64,000 bases of DNA from NCBI GenBank assembly GCA_944392125.1, contig CALXVP010000004.1:52979-116978 (forward strand), written 5' to 3'. The stretch is from an uncultured Alphaproteobacteria bacterium (lineage in GTDB: Bacteria; Pseudomonadota; Alphaproteobacteria; CAAHEQ01; UBA3637). Below, in pieces: positions 1 to 9,004 of this stretch (position 1 is the first letter of the stretch; each line of letters opens with the position of its first letter). Below the pieces are notes generated by a model, which saw only the letters and a list, made by a program, of their open reading frames with translations, was not told where the DNA came from and searched no databases. The position numbers and the translations under genes were made by a program.

Positions 1-155
1 TGGAAGAAACGGCGAAAAAAGCGGGGTTGATAAAAGTTTTCGATTCGGATTTTGCTTTGCGAAAAGAAGGAACGGCGTATGCCGAAGGCACGTTGTTTGT
101 TTTTAAAACGGCGGTAGATTGTGGCAAAGATAATGAAATATCCGACGCAAAATAA
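1..155 (+). CDS. 3' end of an unidentified gene (partial)
   Basis: An open frame enters from the left edge (first full codon at 3) and stops with TAA at 153-155, giving about 50 C-terminal residues. The end reads like a beta-strand pair (AYAEGTLFVFK) followed by a charged tail. The strand pattern is reminiscent of the end of a hot-dog thioesterase, but that is only a guess. The codon use matches the rest of the left block. Too little is present to name the family. Confidence 0.4.
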   Translation, partial: EETAKKAGLIKVFDSDFALRKEGTAYAEGTLFVFKTAVDCGKDNEISDAK

Positions 156-328
156 GGTAATGTGTAGAGAGTGCTTTGTGAAATAAGGCATTCAAATCCA
201 GCCCGTAAGCAGAATCAATAAAATGCGACGTCGGTGCCAAAATGATGGCCGATTGAATCGCCGAACGCGAGTTGACAGAACGTTATTTTATTCCTACCTG
301 TGTGTTAATCAACAAAAAAGGAGGAAAA

Positions 329-691
329 ATGAAAAAATCGTTTTATATGATGTTAACATTGGGATTGCTTTGTGGTTGCACGGCAGGGAAATTACAATTT
401 GATCAAGCGGGCTTGCAAGCTTTAAAGGGACAACCGGAAGAGTTGGTTATTAAAGAGTTGGGGCAACCGGATAAAAATTTTGTGAAAGGGAACACAACGT
501 ATTTAATCTATGCCACCACGTATGAAACATTTACGCCACCCGAATCGGAACCTTATTTGGACCCGGGCGCATTGCCTGAATTTGGGTTTCCGGGTATGAT
601 GGGATACTATACGCCCGAAGCTTGTATCACCACGTTTATGATTCAAAATCAGATTGTGCAAAAGGTAACAACGCTCGGAAATTGCTTGTAA
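329..691 (+). CDS. small putative lipoprotein
   Basis: About 120 residues. The start at 329 is chosen because AAAGGAGG lies just upstream and the protein then begins with a lysine-rich n-region, a hydrophobic core and a lipobox-like LLCGC, as expected for lipoprotein export and lipidation. The mature part has a GQPEELVIKELGQPDK stretch resembling the short alpha/beta SmpA/BamE-like or TPR-less lipoprotein repeats, followed by a proline-rich region and a C-terminal cysteine-containing strand. The likely location is the inner leaflet of the outer membrane or the periplasmic face. Function unknown; the SmpA/BamE resemblance is tentative. Confidence 0.6.
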   Translation: MKKSFYMMLTLGLLCGCTAGKLQFDQAGLQALKGQPEELVIKELGQPDKNFVKGNTTYLIYATTYETFTPPESEPYLDPGALPEFGFPGMMGYYTPEACITTFMIQNQIVQKVTTLGNCL

Positions 692-902
692 TTCAAAAAG
701 ACATATGACGGAAATATCATACTTGTTTTGACGAACGGTATCCGTTATCGTCTTCATTCGGGCAAATAGGGAAAAGATAGAAAGAAAGCACCGTTACGCC
801 GGCATAAAAATCCAAGCCGATTTTTTACCGATGATAGGTAAACAACATTCAAGAAAAAAGCCGACTACCGTGGAAACAACGCGTGTTCTTTGATTTTTTT
901 TC

Positions 903-931
903 TTGCAATTTGATTTTATTTTCGGTAGAAT
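903..931 (+). promoter_or_regulatory. promoter of parE
   Basis: TTGCAA at 903-908 and TAGAAT at 926-931 are separated by 17 bases. The parE ATG lies six bases after the -10 box, so transcription would begin at or next to the start codon. Confidence 0.65.
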
Positions 932-937
932 GCGCGT

Positions 938-2926
938 ATGTCAGATTTATTTAATGTTACACCGCAAAAAGATAATTATTCCGCCAAGGATATTGAAGTT
1001 TTGGAGGGGTTGGAGCCTGTTCGCAAACGCCCGGGTATGTATATCGGCGGAATTGATGAACGCGCGTATCACCATTTGGTGGCGGAAATTATTGATAATG
1101 CCATGGATGAAGCCGTGGCAGGGTATGCAACGAAAATTGATGTTTCGTTGGGGGCAGATGGGTATGTAACCGTTAAAGATAACGGTCGCGGTATTCCCGT
1201 TGATCCGCATCCGAAGTTTCCGAATAAGTCGGCATTGGAAGTCATTACAACAACATTGCATTCGGGCGGTAAATTCGGTGGCAATGCGTATGCCGTTTCG
1301 GGCGGGTTGCATGGTGTCGGATTATCAGCGGTTAATGCACTCTCGGCGCACATGATTATTGAAGTTGCGCGGGATAAGCATTTATATCGGCAAGAATATA
1401 AACAAGGGAAACCCATAACGCCGTTGGAGTTGGTAGGGCCTGTCAGCAATCGGCGCGGAACGAGTGTTTCTTTTATTCCGGATACCGAGATTTTTGGTGA
1501 TTCCGTTCATTTTAAACCGGCAACGCTTTTTAGAATGGCGCGCACGAAGGCCTTTTTGTTTCGGGGAATTGAGGTGCGGTGGTCGTGTGCTGCCGAGTTG
1601 ATAACGGAGGATGATAAAACACCCGTTGAGCAGATTTTGAAATTCCCAAACGGTATTGCCGATTTTTTAGATTATCTGATGAAAGAGCGTTCATCCATTA
1701 CGCCGAAGCCGTTTACGGGGCGCGTGGAATTGCCTGATAACGAGGGCGCGGTTGAATGGGCAATCTGCTGGCCCGATGATTTTAAAGACGGCTTTTCATA
1801 TTCTTATTGTAATACGGTGATTACGCCACTTGGCGGAACTCACGAAACGGGATTAAGAGCCGGGCTTACAAAATCATTGCGGGCATTTGCCGATATGATC
1901 GGCAATAAAAAAGCAGCCGATATTACGGCAGATGATATTTTAAATACGGCCGGCGTGATGCTTTCCGTTTTTATTAAAGATCCGCAATTTCAAGGCCAGA
2001 CAAAAGAAAAACTGGTAACGCAAAGTGCAGCACGATTGGTTGAAAACGCGGTGAAAGATCCGTTTGACCATTGGCTCAGCCGAGATATTAAGTCGGCAAC
2101 GGCCTTGCTTGATTTTATTGTTGAGCGAGCGGAAGAGCGCAAACGGCGCAAGAAAACGATTGAAACACAACGCGCCTCAGCTACGAAAAAATTGCGGTTG
2201 CCGGGTAAATTGGCGGATTGCTCGCATAAAGAAACAGCGGGAACCGAGATATTTTTGGTAGAAGGCGATTCGGCAGGCGGATCGGCAAAGCAAGCGCGCG
2301 ACAGAACGCATCAGGCGATATTACCGTTGCGAGGCAAAATTTTAAATGTTATCAGCGCATCGCACGATAAAATTATGGCAAATGAAGAAATTCGGGATAT
2401 GACGGAAGCACTGGGATGCGGGCGTCGGGATAAGTATAACGAAGATGCGTTGCGATATGAAAAAATTATTATTATGACGGATGCCGATGTTGACGGGGCA
2501 CATATTGCTTCATTGTTAATGTCGTTCTTCTATCAAGAAATGCCGAAATTGATTGAAAACGGGCATTTATATATTGCTTTACCGCCGTTATATCGGTTGA
2601 CGCAAGGCGGAAAATCAATTTATGCCGCTGATGATGAAGAAAAAGAACGGTTATTAAAAACAGAATTTAAAAATGCCAAGAATGTGGATATTTCGCGGTT
2701 TAAAGGGTTGGGTGAAATGCCACCGTATCAATTAAAGGAAACAACCATGGATCCGCAAAAACGCACGTTGTTACGCGTGGTTATTCCGCATAAAACAACG
2801 GAAGAGGAGGCGGAAGAGGCAGCCTATACGTCAAGCATTGTGGAACGGTTAATGGGCTCAAAGCCGGAGCATCGCTTTAAGTTTATCCAAGAGCATGCTA
2901 AATTTGTTGAAAATTTGGATATATAA
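938..2926 (+). CDS. parE: DNA topoisomerase IV subunit B
   Basis: Encodes 662 residues, the size of alphaproteobacterial ParE and shorter than GyrB. The GHKL ATPase motifs are visible: EIIDNAMDEA, DNGRGIP and the GGLHGVGLSAVNALS lid. The TOPRIM domain follows with EGDSAGGSAKQARDR and TDADVDGAHI, then the C-terminal FKGLGEMP motif. With ParC it would decatenate daughter chromosomes by ATP-dependent double-strand passage. There is no Shine-Dalgarno sequence in front of the ATG, which fits a leaderless message from the promoter at 903-931. GyrB was considered but the length and absence of the long TOPRIM insertion favour ParE. Confidence 0.92.
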   Translation: MSDLFNVTPQKDNYSAKDIEVLEGLEPVRKRPGMYIGGIDERAYHHLVAEIIDNAMDEAVAGYATKIDVSLGADGYVTVKDNGRGIPVDPHPKFPNKSALEVITTTLHSGGKFGGNAYAVSGGLHGVGLSAVNALSAHMIIEVARDKHLYRQEYKQGKPITPLELVGPVSNRRGTSVSFIPDTEIFGDSVHFKPATLFRMARTKAFLFRGIEVRWSCAAELITEDDKTPVEQILKFPNGIADFLDYLMKERSSITPKPFTGRVELPDNEGAVEWAICWPDDFKDGFSYSYCNTVITPLGGTHETGLRAGLTKSLRAFADMIGNKKAADITADDILNTAGVMLSVFIKDPQFQGQTKEKLVTQSAARLVENAVKDPFDHWLSRDIKSATALLDFIVERAEERKRRKKTIETQRASATKKLRLPGKLADCSHKETAGTEIFLVEGDSAGGSAKQARDRTHQAILPLRGKILNVISASHDKIMANEEIRDMTEALGCGRRDKYNEDALRYEKIIIMTDADVDGAHIASLLMSFFYQEMPKLIENGHLYIALPPLYRLTQGGKSIYAADDEEKERLLKTEFKNAKNVDISRFKGLGEMPPYQLKETTMDPQKRTLLRVVIPHKTTEEEAEEAAYTSSIVERLMGSKPEHRFKFIQEHAKFVENLDI

Positions 2927-2953
2927 TCAATAACACGAAAATCGGAAAAATCA

Positions 2954-3574
2954 ATGGCATACATTATTACATTATCCGGAATGTTGGGAAGCGGTAAATC
3001 AACAATCGGCAAGATGTTGGCAGATAAATTGGGATTTACGTTTTACTCAACGGGTAGCGTGCAACGCGAAATTGCCAAAGAGTATGGGGTGACAACTTTG
3101 GAATTAAATGAAATGTGTAAAACACACCCTGAAATTGATAAAAAGATTGATAGTGTATTTATTGAGTTGCCGACGCAGGGGATTGATTATGTTGTTGATT
3201 CACGTATGGCATTCCATTTTATCCCGCTTTCTTTTAAAGTGAAATTAAACATTGATGTGCATGTTGCCGCAGAACGCGTAATGCGGGATACAAAACGCAC
3301 AAGTGAGCAAAAGTATACGACACCCGCAGAAGCGGAAAATGCTTTGCGTGAACGCAGAAAGTTGGAAGTTGAGCGATTTAAACGTATTTATCAAGTTGAT
3401 ATTGATAATGAGTTTAATTTTGATTATGTGATTGATACCACGCATTTAACGCCGGAAGAAGTGTGCAACCGGATTTTGGAACGTTTTGAAAAATTTAAAA
3501 AGCGTTTGGAAACGGAACGACGTGTTGAAGAAAATAATCAAAAAGCACCGGTGTTATCGGCTGATGAGCGCTGA
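2954..3574 (+). CDS. cytidylate-kinase-like P-loop kinase
   Basis: 206 residues. It starts with a Walker A motif (GMLGSGKST) and a GFTFYSTGSVQRE segment like that of the short archaeal-type CMP kinases (Cytidylate_kin2 family). VVDSRMAFHF and the RDTKRTSEQKY region match the substrate and lid segments of that family. It probably phosphorylates a nucleoside monophosphate, most simply CMP/dCMP. The C-terminal 40 residues are charged and helical. It lies 27 bases after parE on the same strand and could be cotranscribed. The exact substrate cannot be read from sequence. Confidence 0.7.
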   Translation: MAYIITLSGMLGSGKSTIGKMLADKLGFTFYSTGSVQREIAKEYGVTTLELNEMCKTHPEIDKKIDSVFIELPTQGIDYVVDSRMAFHFIPLSFKVKLNIDVHVAAERVMRDTKRTSEQKYTTPAEAENALRERRKLEVERFKRIYQVDIDNEFNFDYVIDTTHLTPEEVCNRILERFEKFKKRLETERRVEENNQKAPVLSADER

Positions 3575-3913
3575 TTTCTGATTGGGATTTATGGGGCATT
3601 GTGAATGGAAAAGAGGAAAGGCGTAGCTCTCTCCGACGGAGTTGTGTTAGATTGCTTTTTATCTCGTATATGATTAATGAATTATGCTCATTTTTTTATG
3701 ATGTATTGCCCGATTGTGTTTCAAAAGATTGTTTTTGAAAATCCGAGGATTTGTTTATCAAACCATATAATGGATTCGGCAAATGCCATACCCCCCCGAC
3801 TGTTGAATTTAAGGTGTGCAAAGAGGCGTATCAATATGATAACCCAAAAAACAATCGGCAAAATAATTATTATTTTGCCGATTGAAACCGATAAAAGCAA
3901 ATCTGAAAAATAA
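3575..3913. other. intergenic region between convergent genes
   Basis: No convincing gene is seen here. The open frames at 3677-3913 (+) and 3721-3960 (-) overlap each other and lack ribosome binding sites. The region ends in a strong palindrome (separate entry). Confidence 0.5.
3852..3884. terminator. bidirectional hairpin terminator
   Basis: A near-perfect palindrome, CAATCGGCAAAATAAT followed by its complement, flanked by A-rich and T-rich sequence. It lies between the converging kinase gene and ctpA and could stop transcription from both sides. Confidence 0.6.
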
Positions 3914-5263
3914 TTATTTATCGGCCTGTTGATAAAGAGCAATGCCTCGCAAGATATCAATTGCGCGATTTAATTGATAGTCGGTTGCAGGTGAGGTATC
4001 TTTTTCATCAGAAGAAACAGCCGTATTTTTATCTTTTGTTAATCCCTTGGATGCTTTTTTCTGAGCTTCTTTGGTGATTGTATCTTTTGCCTTTTTCCCT
4101 TCTTCGGCTGCAATAGCGCCGGGCAAACTCTTCTCGTCCATCCATCTGACGGCGGGGAATTCCTCTAATTTCGCTCGCGGAATCACAATATCCGGTTCAA
4201 TCCCTTTTGCCTGGATAGATCTGCCGGACGGCGTATAATACCGCGAAATCGTGAGCTTTATTCCGCCAAAGCCCGGGATACTGCGAACGGCTTGCACGGA
4301 ACCTTTTCCGAAAGATTGTTCGCCGACAATAATAGCCCGATGGTGATCTTGCAACGCGCCCGCCACGATTTCGGAAGCCGAGGCAGAACCCTCGTTAATC
4401 AAAACAACCAGCGGTTTCCCGTTTGTGAAGTCGGGCGTTTTAGCCGAGAAACTCATGGATTCTTCCGGCCTGCGTGAACGGGTGGATACAATTTCTCCCT
4501 CCGATAAAAACACATCGGATACATTAACGGCTTCGGTAAGCAACCCGCCCGGGTTGTTGCGAACATCCAAAATATAGCCGAGAACTTTATCTTCGCCGAT
4601 TTCTTTATTGATTTTTGTGATGGCTTCTTTGATTTTATCGGACGTATGATCGCTGAATTGAATAACCCGAATATACCCGACATCCCCTTTGGCTTCATAT
4701 TTAACGGGATCAACCTTAATAATATCTCGTTTTAGTTTTACATCAAACGGTTCTTTATCTCCGCGGGCGATGGTCAAGGTAATTTTCGTGCCGGGTTTCC
4801 CGCGCATCCGCTTGACGGCTTCCGTTAATGAAACACCGATTAAAGATTCGCCGTCAATATGCGTAATATAATCGCCCGTTTGTATGCCGGCCTTATAGGC
4901 GGGTGTATCATCAATCGGGCTCATAACGCGCACCAATCCTTTATCGGCGGAAACTTCCATACCCAAACCACCGAATTCGCCTTTTGTGGATGTTTCCATA
5001 TCTTCCATATCTTCTTGATTTAAGAATACCGAGTGCGGATCCAAACCCGAAAGCATACCGCTGATAGCGTTTTCTACCAACTGTCTGTCCGTTGTTTCTT
5101 CCACATAGTCTTGTTTAATCAACTGGTATGCCGAGCCGAATAATTCCATTAAAACATAAGGATCATCAGGCGTGTCGGACGTGGTATTTTTAACAGCCGT
5201 TGCATCGGCACAACCGGCTGAAAATAAAAAGACCGTTCCGAGTAAAAGAGATGTTAATTTCAT
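3914..5263 (-). CDS. ctpA: C-terminal processing peptidase, S41 family
   Basis: 449 residues. The N-terminus is a signal or lipoprotein peptide (FLFSAGC). A PDZ domain covers roughly residues 90-170 (GGLGMEVSADKGLVRV, GIQTGDYITHIDG). The S41 tail-specific protease domain follows with NNPGGLL, the nucleophile region EGSASASEIVAGAL and the general-base lysine in FGKGSVQ. It degrades or trims periplasmic and membrane proteins at their C-termini. The low-complexity Lys/Glu/Asp tail after residue 375 is typical of alphaproteobacterial CtpA. AAGGAATTTT precedes the ATG. The next gene downstream of the start on the same strand is rppH, 39 bases upstream, a common alphaproteobacterial pairing. Confidence 0.9.
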   Translation of the reverse strand: MKLTSLLLGTVFLFSAGCADATAVKNTTSDTPDDPYVLMELFGSAYQLIKQDYVEETTDRQLVENAISGMLSGLDPHSVFLNQEDMEDMETSTKGEFGGLGMEVSADKGLVRVMSPIDDTPAYKAGIQTGDYITHIDGESLIGVSLTEAVKRMRGKPGTKITLTIARGDKEPFDVKLKRDIIKVDPVKYEAKGDVGYIRVIQFSDHTSDKIKEAITKINKEIGEDKVLGYILDVRNNPGGLLTEAVNVSDVFLSEGEIVSTRSRRPEESMSFSAKTPDFTNGKPLVVLINEGSASASEIVAGALQDHHRAIIVGEQSFGKGSVQAVRSIPGFGGIKLTISRYYTPSGRSIQAKGIEPDIVIPRAKLEEFPAVRWMDEKSLPGAIAAEEGKKAKDTITKEAQKKASKGLTKDKNTAVSSDEKDTSPATDYQLNRAIDILRGIALYQQADK

Positions 5264-5302
5264 TTCAAAATTCCTTTCATACAGGGAGTATTATTTTGTT
5301 TA

Positions 5303-5815
5303 TCATAAGCTGACGGTATCGTCAATACGGCGGGATAAAAATTTTTGTATAATCGGTTCAAATTCCTCCGTTACTTTTGTATATACATCTCGCTTAAACG
5401 GCACGACATATTGCACGATTTCCCGCAACGGATACCACTTATAACTGATAAACTCAATTTCTTCCGGATAATACTCTAAATTAAAATCCGAACCATCGCC
5501 TTGATATAAAAACAAAAACCATTTTTGTTTTTGTCCGTCATATACATGCTTGCCTATTGTTTTCGGCTTTGGAAATACATAGGAATACCATTCTTTCGAT
5601 TCGTAAAGCAAGCGGGCTTTTTCTTTTTGCAATCCCGTTTCTTCTTTCATTTCGCGATAGGCAGCCTCTAACGGCGTTTCGCCGGAATCGATTCCGCCTT
5701 GGGGCATTTGTTCATTGAATTTAAATTTGAGTCCGTCGGCACGCTTGCCGAGCCAAACTTCGCCGGCCGGATTGATAATCATAATGCCGACATTTTGTCT
5801 GAGCTTTTTATCCAT
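5303..5815 (-). CDS. rppH: RNA pyrophosphohydrolase (Nudix)
   Basis: 170 residues, the usual RppH length. The Nudix box is intact: GGIDSGETPLEAAYREMKEETG (read in two parts, GGIDSGE and REMKEETG). The opening NVGIMIINPAGEVWLGKRAD and the late PEEIEFISYKWYPL segments are those of RppH. It removes pyrophosphate from the 5' end of mRNA to trigger RNase E decay. A GAGGAAAG ribosome site precedes the ATG. It lies directly upstream of ctpA in the same orientation. Confidence 0.9.
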   Translation of the reverse strand: MDKKLRQNVGIMIINPAGEVWLGKRADGLKFKFNEQMPQGGIDSGETPLEAAYREMKEETGLQKEKARLLYESKEWYSYVFPKPKTIGKHVYDGQKQKWFLFLYQGDGSDFNLEYYPEEIEFISYKWYPLREIVQYVVPFKRDVYTKVTEEFEPIIQKFLSRRIDDTVSL

Positions 5816-5973
5816 TCTTCTTTCCTCATATACAACCGATTGACAAAACCGATTATGTGAAAGAGTATAATAAAAAAGGGGGAATTGTCAATAAAAAGCC
5901 TGTTTATTGATAAAAAAAACTGGTAATTTAAAATCTGTTTTGATATACTGAAAAAAAATGAACGGAGGGGCTT

Positions 5974-6432
5974 ATGACAATAGAACACAATGATATTCCG
6001 GATATTTTTAAAAATGTTGCACCGCGCGAGAATAGTGAAGCGGAAGAATTACAACAACGTGCGCAAGCCGTTATTCATTCATTAGCCGAAAGCTATATGG
6101 AAAACGTGCATACGCAAATTACCGACTTGAAGCGAGGTATACAAGAGGCACGCGCTTTATCCGATACAGAAAGGGCAGTTGCGGTTAAAAATCAAATTTT
6201 CAAACCGGCGCATGATATGAAAGGGCAGGGCACAACATTCGGTTATCCCGTTTTGACGGCACTCGGGGCGCATATTTGTGCCTTGATTCGTTCGGGAAAA
6301 GTGTATGATGACGCTATGTTGAATGAATTTGAGGCAGATGTGGCCGATATGGAAACGGTTATTCAATTCCCACCGCATTCGGAGAATGAGATATTGGCCG
6401 GGATTCGCAAACGATTGGAGGAAAATGCGTAA
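5974..6432 (+). CDS. Hpt domain phosphotransfer protein
   Basis: 152 residues with a histidine phosphotransfer motif, HDMKGQGTTFGYP, His80 being the probable phosphate acceptor. It is predicted to be an all-helical bundle without a catalytic domain. It abuts the response regulator gene (stop 6432, start 6433) and a histidine kinase follows, so the three probably form a phosphorelay, or the Hpt protein acts as phosphate sink for the regulator. GGAGGGG precedes the start. I know similar Hpt genes beside OmpR-type regulators in Alphaproteobacteria; the signal is unknown. Confidence 0.8.
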   Translation: MTIEHNDIPDIFKNVAPRENSEAEELQQRAQAVIHSLAESYMENVHTQITDLKRGIQEARALSDTERAVAVKNQIFKPAHDMKGQGTTFGYPVLTALGAHICALIRSGKVYDDAMLNEFEADVADMETVIQFPPHSENEILAGIRKRLEENA

Positions 6433-7113
6433 ATGGATTCAAACAGAGCACATTTGTTGGTTGTTGATGATGATACGCGATTAAGACGGTTGTTGAAAAA
6501 GTATCTTACGGACAACGGCTTTGAAATTTCGGAGGCCGCCAATGCCTCGCAGGCACGCGAATTGCTCATGCTGTTTCGTTTTGCTTTAATTGTAATGGAT
6601 GTGATGATGCCGGGGCAAAACGGACAAGAGTTGACAAGAGAATTGCGCAAAGAAGGAAACGAAACACCCATTTTGATGCTGACGGCCATGGGCGATATAG
6701 ATAACCGTATTTCGGGGTTGGAAGCCGGTGCCGATGATTACTTACCAAAACCGTTTGAGCCGAAAGAGTTGCTTTTAAGAATCAATAATATCTTAAAGCG
6801 AAACGGGCAGGAAAAACATCCGTCGGAAATCTATTTCGGTGCTTGTTGTTATAATACGAAAAACGGCGTTCTGACCGTGCAAGGCAATCCGATCGTATTG
6901 ACAACTGCCGAACAAGAATTATTGAAATACCTGATTCAAAAAGCGGGATATGCCGTCGCGCGCGAAGAGTTGGCGCGGTTAGCGGGAACGGATAATGAGC
7001 GCGCCATTGATGTTCAAATTACGCGATTGAGGAAAAAAATTGAAACGGATGCTAAAAATCCGCAATGTATTCAAACGGTGCGCGGGCAGGGCTATATGTT
7101 GGTATTAAAGTAA
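6433..7113 (+). CDS. OmpR-family response regulator
   Basis: 226 residues. The receiver domain (about 1-120) has the acidic pair DDD, the phospho-acceptor Asp56 in VMDVMMPG, the conserved Thr in LMLTAM and Lys in LPKPFEP. A winged-helix output domain follows (about 130-226) with ERAIDVQITRLRKKIE and RGQGYML. It should bind DNA as a phosphorylated dimer. It directly follows the Hpt gene with no gap and is separated from the histidine kinase by 117 bases. Called OmpR-like because of the PhoB/OmpR output fold; it is not claimed to be the OmpR orthologue. Confidence 0.88.
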   Translation: MDSNRAHLLVVDDDTRLRRLLKKYLTDNGFEISEAANASQARELLMLFRFALIVMDVMMPGQNGQELTRELRKEGNETPILMLTAMGDIDNRISGLEAGADDYLPKPFEPKELLLRINNILKRNGQEKHPSEIYFGACCYNTKNGVLTVQGNPIVLTTAEQELLKYLIQKAGYAVAREELARLAGTDNERAIDVQITRLRKKIETDAKNPQCIQTVRGQGYMLVLK

Positions 7114-7230
7114 AACAGCAAGGTGGAATGCTCAATGAATTGCATAAGGTGAGCAAATGCTCAAATAAAATGAATGCAACTCAATAAAATGAATATGAAT
7201 AAACGATTATAACAAGTTTTTAGGGAAAAA

Positions 7231-8694
7231 ATGAAAAAACAAAAGAAAAAGTGGGCAGAAATAATAGCAAAAAAAACGAGTTATTTTATTGACTATATTC
7301 AAAAAACACGTTTTTTCGGGTTGGTAAAGCCCATATTTGAGTGGTTTCATTATGTGAGTAAAGTTTTTAAACTACGGGTTATGCCACGGAGTTTGTTTTA
7401 TCGTTTTGTCTTAATTATTTTATTGCCGTTGATTTTGTTGCAAATGATTTTATTCATTTTCTTTTATAATCGGCATTGGGATACGGTAAGTCGACGGCTG
7501 GCTTTGGATATATCCGGTGAAATACAGATGATTGCCGATTATGTTTTGGAAAACGGCACGGATACCGCAGGAATGAATGTGTTTTTAAAACGTGTGGAAA
7601 GCAATTTAGGATTGCAAGTGCGCTTTTATCCAGATGAACGGTTAAAGAGCCAAAATTTACCGTATGAAGCCAGCACGTTTCATTTAGTCAGCGCGATTTT
7701 GGCACTTAAATATCCGGTTGATATGATTGAAGTGAAAGATCAATTTCAGCAAATATCCATTCAACTCCCTACGGGGGTATTAACAACGGTTGTTCCGCGT
7801 AAACGGTTTTTCAGCTCAACGGTTCACGTGTTTGTGGTATGGATGATCGGATCTTCGGTTTTACTGTTTTGGATTGCCTTTTTATTTATGAAAAATCAAA
7901 TCCGCTCCATAGAACGATTATCGCGCGCATCGGAACTTTTCGGTATGGGGCGGGATATTCAATTCAAACCGGGCGGAGCAACGGAAGTAAGACAAGCGGG
8001 TTATTCGTTTGTCTTGATGAAGAACCGTATTCAAAAATATATGAGTGAACGCACGGGTATGCTGGCAGGCGTATCGCACGATTTGCGCACGCCGTTAACA
8101 CGTATGAAACTTCAACTTTCCATGATGAAACAAGATGAAACAACGCAAGATTTGCTTTCGGATGTTTCGGAAATGGAGCAAATGTTAAAAGGATATTTAT
8201 CGTTTGCTCGCGGTGAGGGAAAAGAAGCGCCTCAACCGATTGCCTTGCATGAGGTAATTACGCAACTTGTTGAAAAACAACGAAAAGCCAACCAAAAAAT
8301 AGATTTCCACATTGAAGAAAAAATAACTATATCCGGGCGACTCAATGATATCATGCGCGCCGTTTCCAATATTATTACGAATGCGGGTCGGTATGCCGAA
8401 CGTACATCTGTTTTACTGGGTATTCGTGCAGGGATGGCAACGATTATCATAGATGATAACGGCCCCGGAATACCGCCCGAAAAGCGAGAAGATGTATTTA
8501 AAGCATTTTATCGACTGGATGCATCACGCAATCGGGAAACGGGCGGAATCGGTTTGGGGATGACAATTACCCGAGACATTATTTTATCTCACGGTGGGGA
8601 TATTCGGTTAGATGAAAGCCCGATGGGGGGATTGCGGGTCGTAATAACTTTACCGATTGAACAAAAGAAAATAACTGACGATTTATCAAATTGA
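7231..8694 (+). CDS. membrane sensor histidine kinase (EnvZ-like)
   Basis: 487 residues. A long basic cytoplasmic N-tail precedes TM1 (about 57-77, FVLIILLPLILLQMILFIF). A periplasmic sensor segment follows, then TM2 (about 196-215), a HAMP linker, the dimerisation box GVSHDLRTPLTRMKL with phospho-acceptor His283, and HATPase motifs (N box NIITNAGRYAE, G1 DDNGPGIP, G2 GGIGLGMTI). It should autophosphorylate and feed the adjacent response regulator, perhaps by way of the Hpt protein. The unusual feature is the about 55-residue lysine- and aromatic-rich cytoplasmic N-terminus before TM1. Confidence 0.88.
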   Translation: MKKQKKKWAEIIAKKTSYFIDYIQKTRFFGLVKPIFEWFHYVSKVFKLRVMPRSLFYRFVLIILLPLILLQMILFIFFYNRHWDTVSRRLALDISGEIQMIADYVLENGTDTAGMNVFLKRVESNLGLQVRFYPDERLKSQNLPYEASTFHLVSAILALKYPVDMIEVKDQFQQISIQLPTGVLTTVVPRKRFFSSTVHVFVVWMIGSSVLLFWIAFLFMKNQIRSIERLSRASELFGMGRDIQFKPGGATEVRQAGYSFVLMKNRIQKYMSERTGMLAGVSHDLRTPLTRMKLQLSMMKQDETTQDLLSDVSEMEQMLKGYLSFARGEGKEAPQPIALHEVITQLVEKQRKANQKIDFHIEEKITISGRLNDIMRAVSNIITNAGRYAERTSVLLGIRAGMATIIIDDNGPGIPPEKREDVFKAFYRLDASRNRETGGIGLGMTITRDIILSHGGDIRLDESPMGGLRVVITLPIEQKKITDDLSN

Positions 8695-9004
8695 ATTCTT
8701 TGATTTCTTTAATAAAATTATCAATGTATCAAGATTTTTTGATGCCTTTTTTAGCGGGTTTCTTTTAAAAAAAACTTGCCTTTTTGAATAGAATAATGTA
8801 TTCTAAAAAACGAATCGGATTTATCTCTACTTGTCCTGATTCATGGGTGGTTATGATTTCTTGAAAAAGGAATAATGATTGCTCAAAATAAACGGACTAA
8901 AAGGAGCAAATACAAATTGTTTGCATGAATGGCATGCACCATTTTATTTATTCTTCGCGTCCTTTCAAAATAAGTACTGAATGTAAAAATGAAAGGAAAA
9001 AAAT
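8695..9004. other. intergenic region upstream of metK
   Basis: Holds no gene. It contains the inverted repeat TGCATG-N5-CATGCA at 8922-8938, which could be an operator or hairpin. I looked for a SAM riboswitch and found no recognisable core. GAAAGG precedes the metK ATG. Confidence 0.4.

Noticed and set aside
108..278. Open minus-strand frame giving SRSAIQSAIILAPTSHFID-like sequence
   Set aside because: It has no start codon, is antisense to the partial gene at the left edge and cannot be extended in either direction with confidence.
8695..9004. SAM riboswitch upstream of metK
   Set aside because: No match to the SAM-I, SAM-II or SAM/SAH cores could be found by eye; only a small TGCATG/CATGCA inverted repeat is present.
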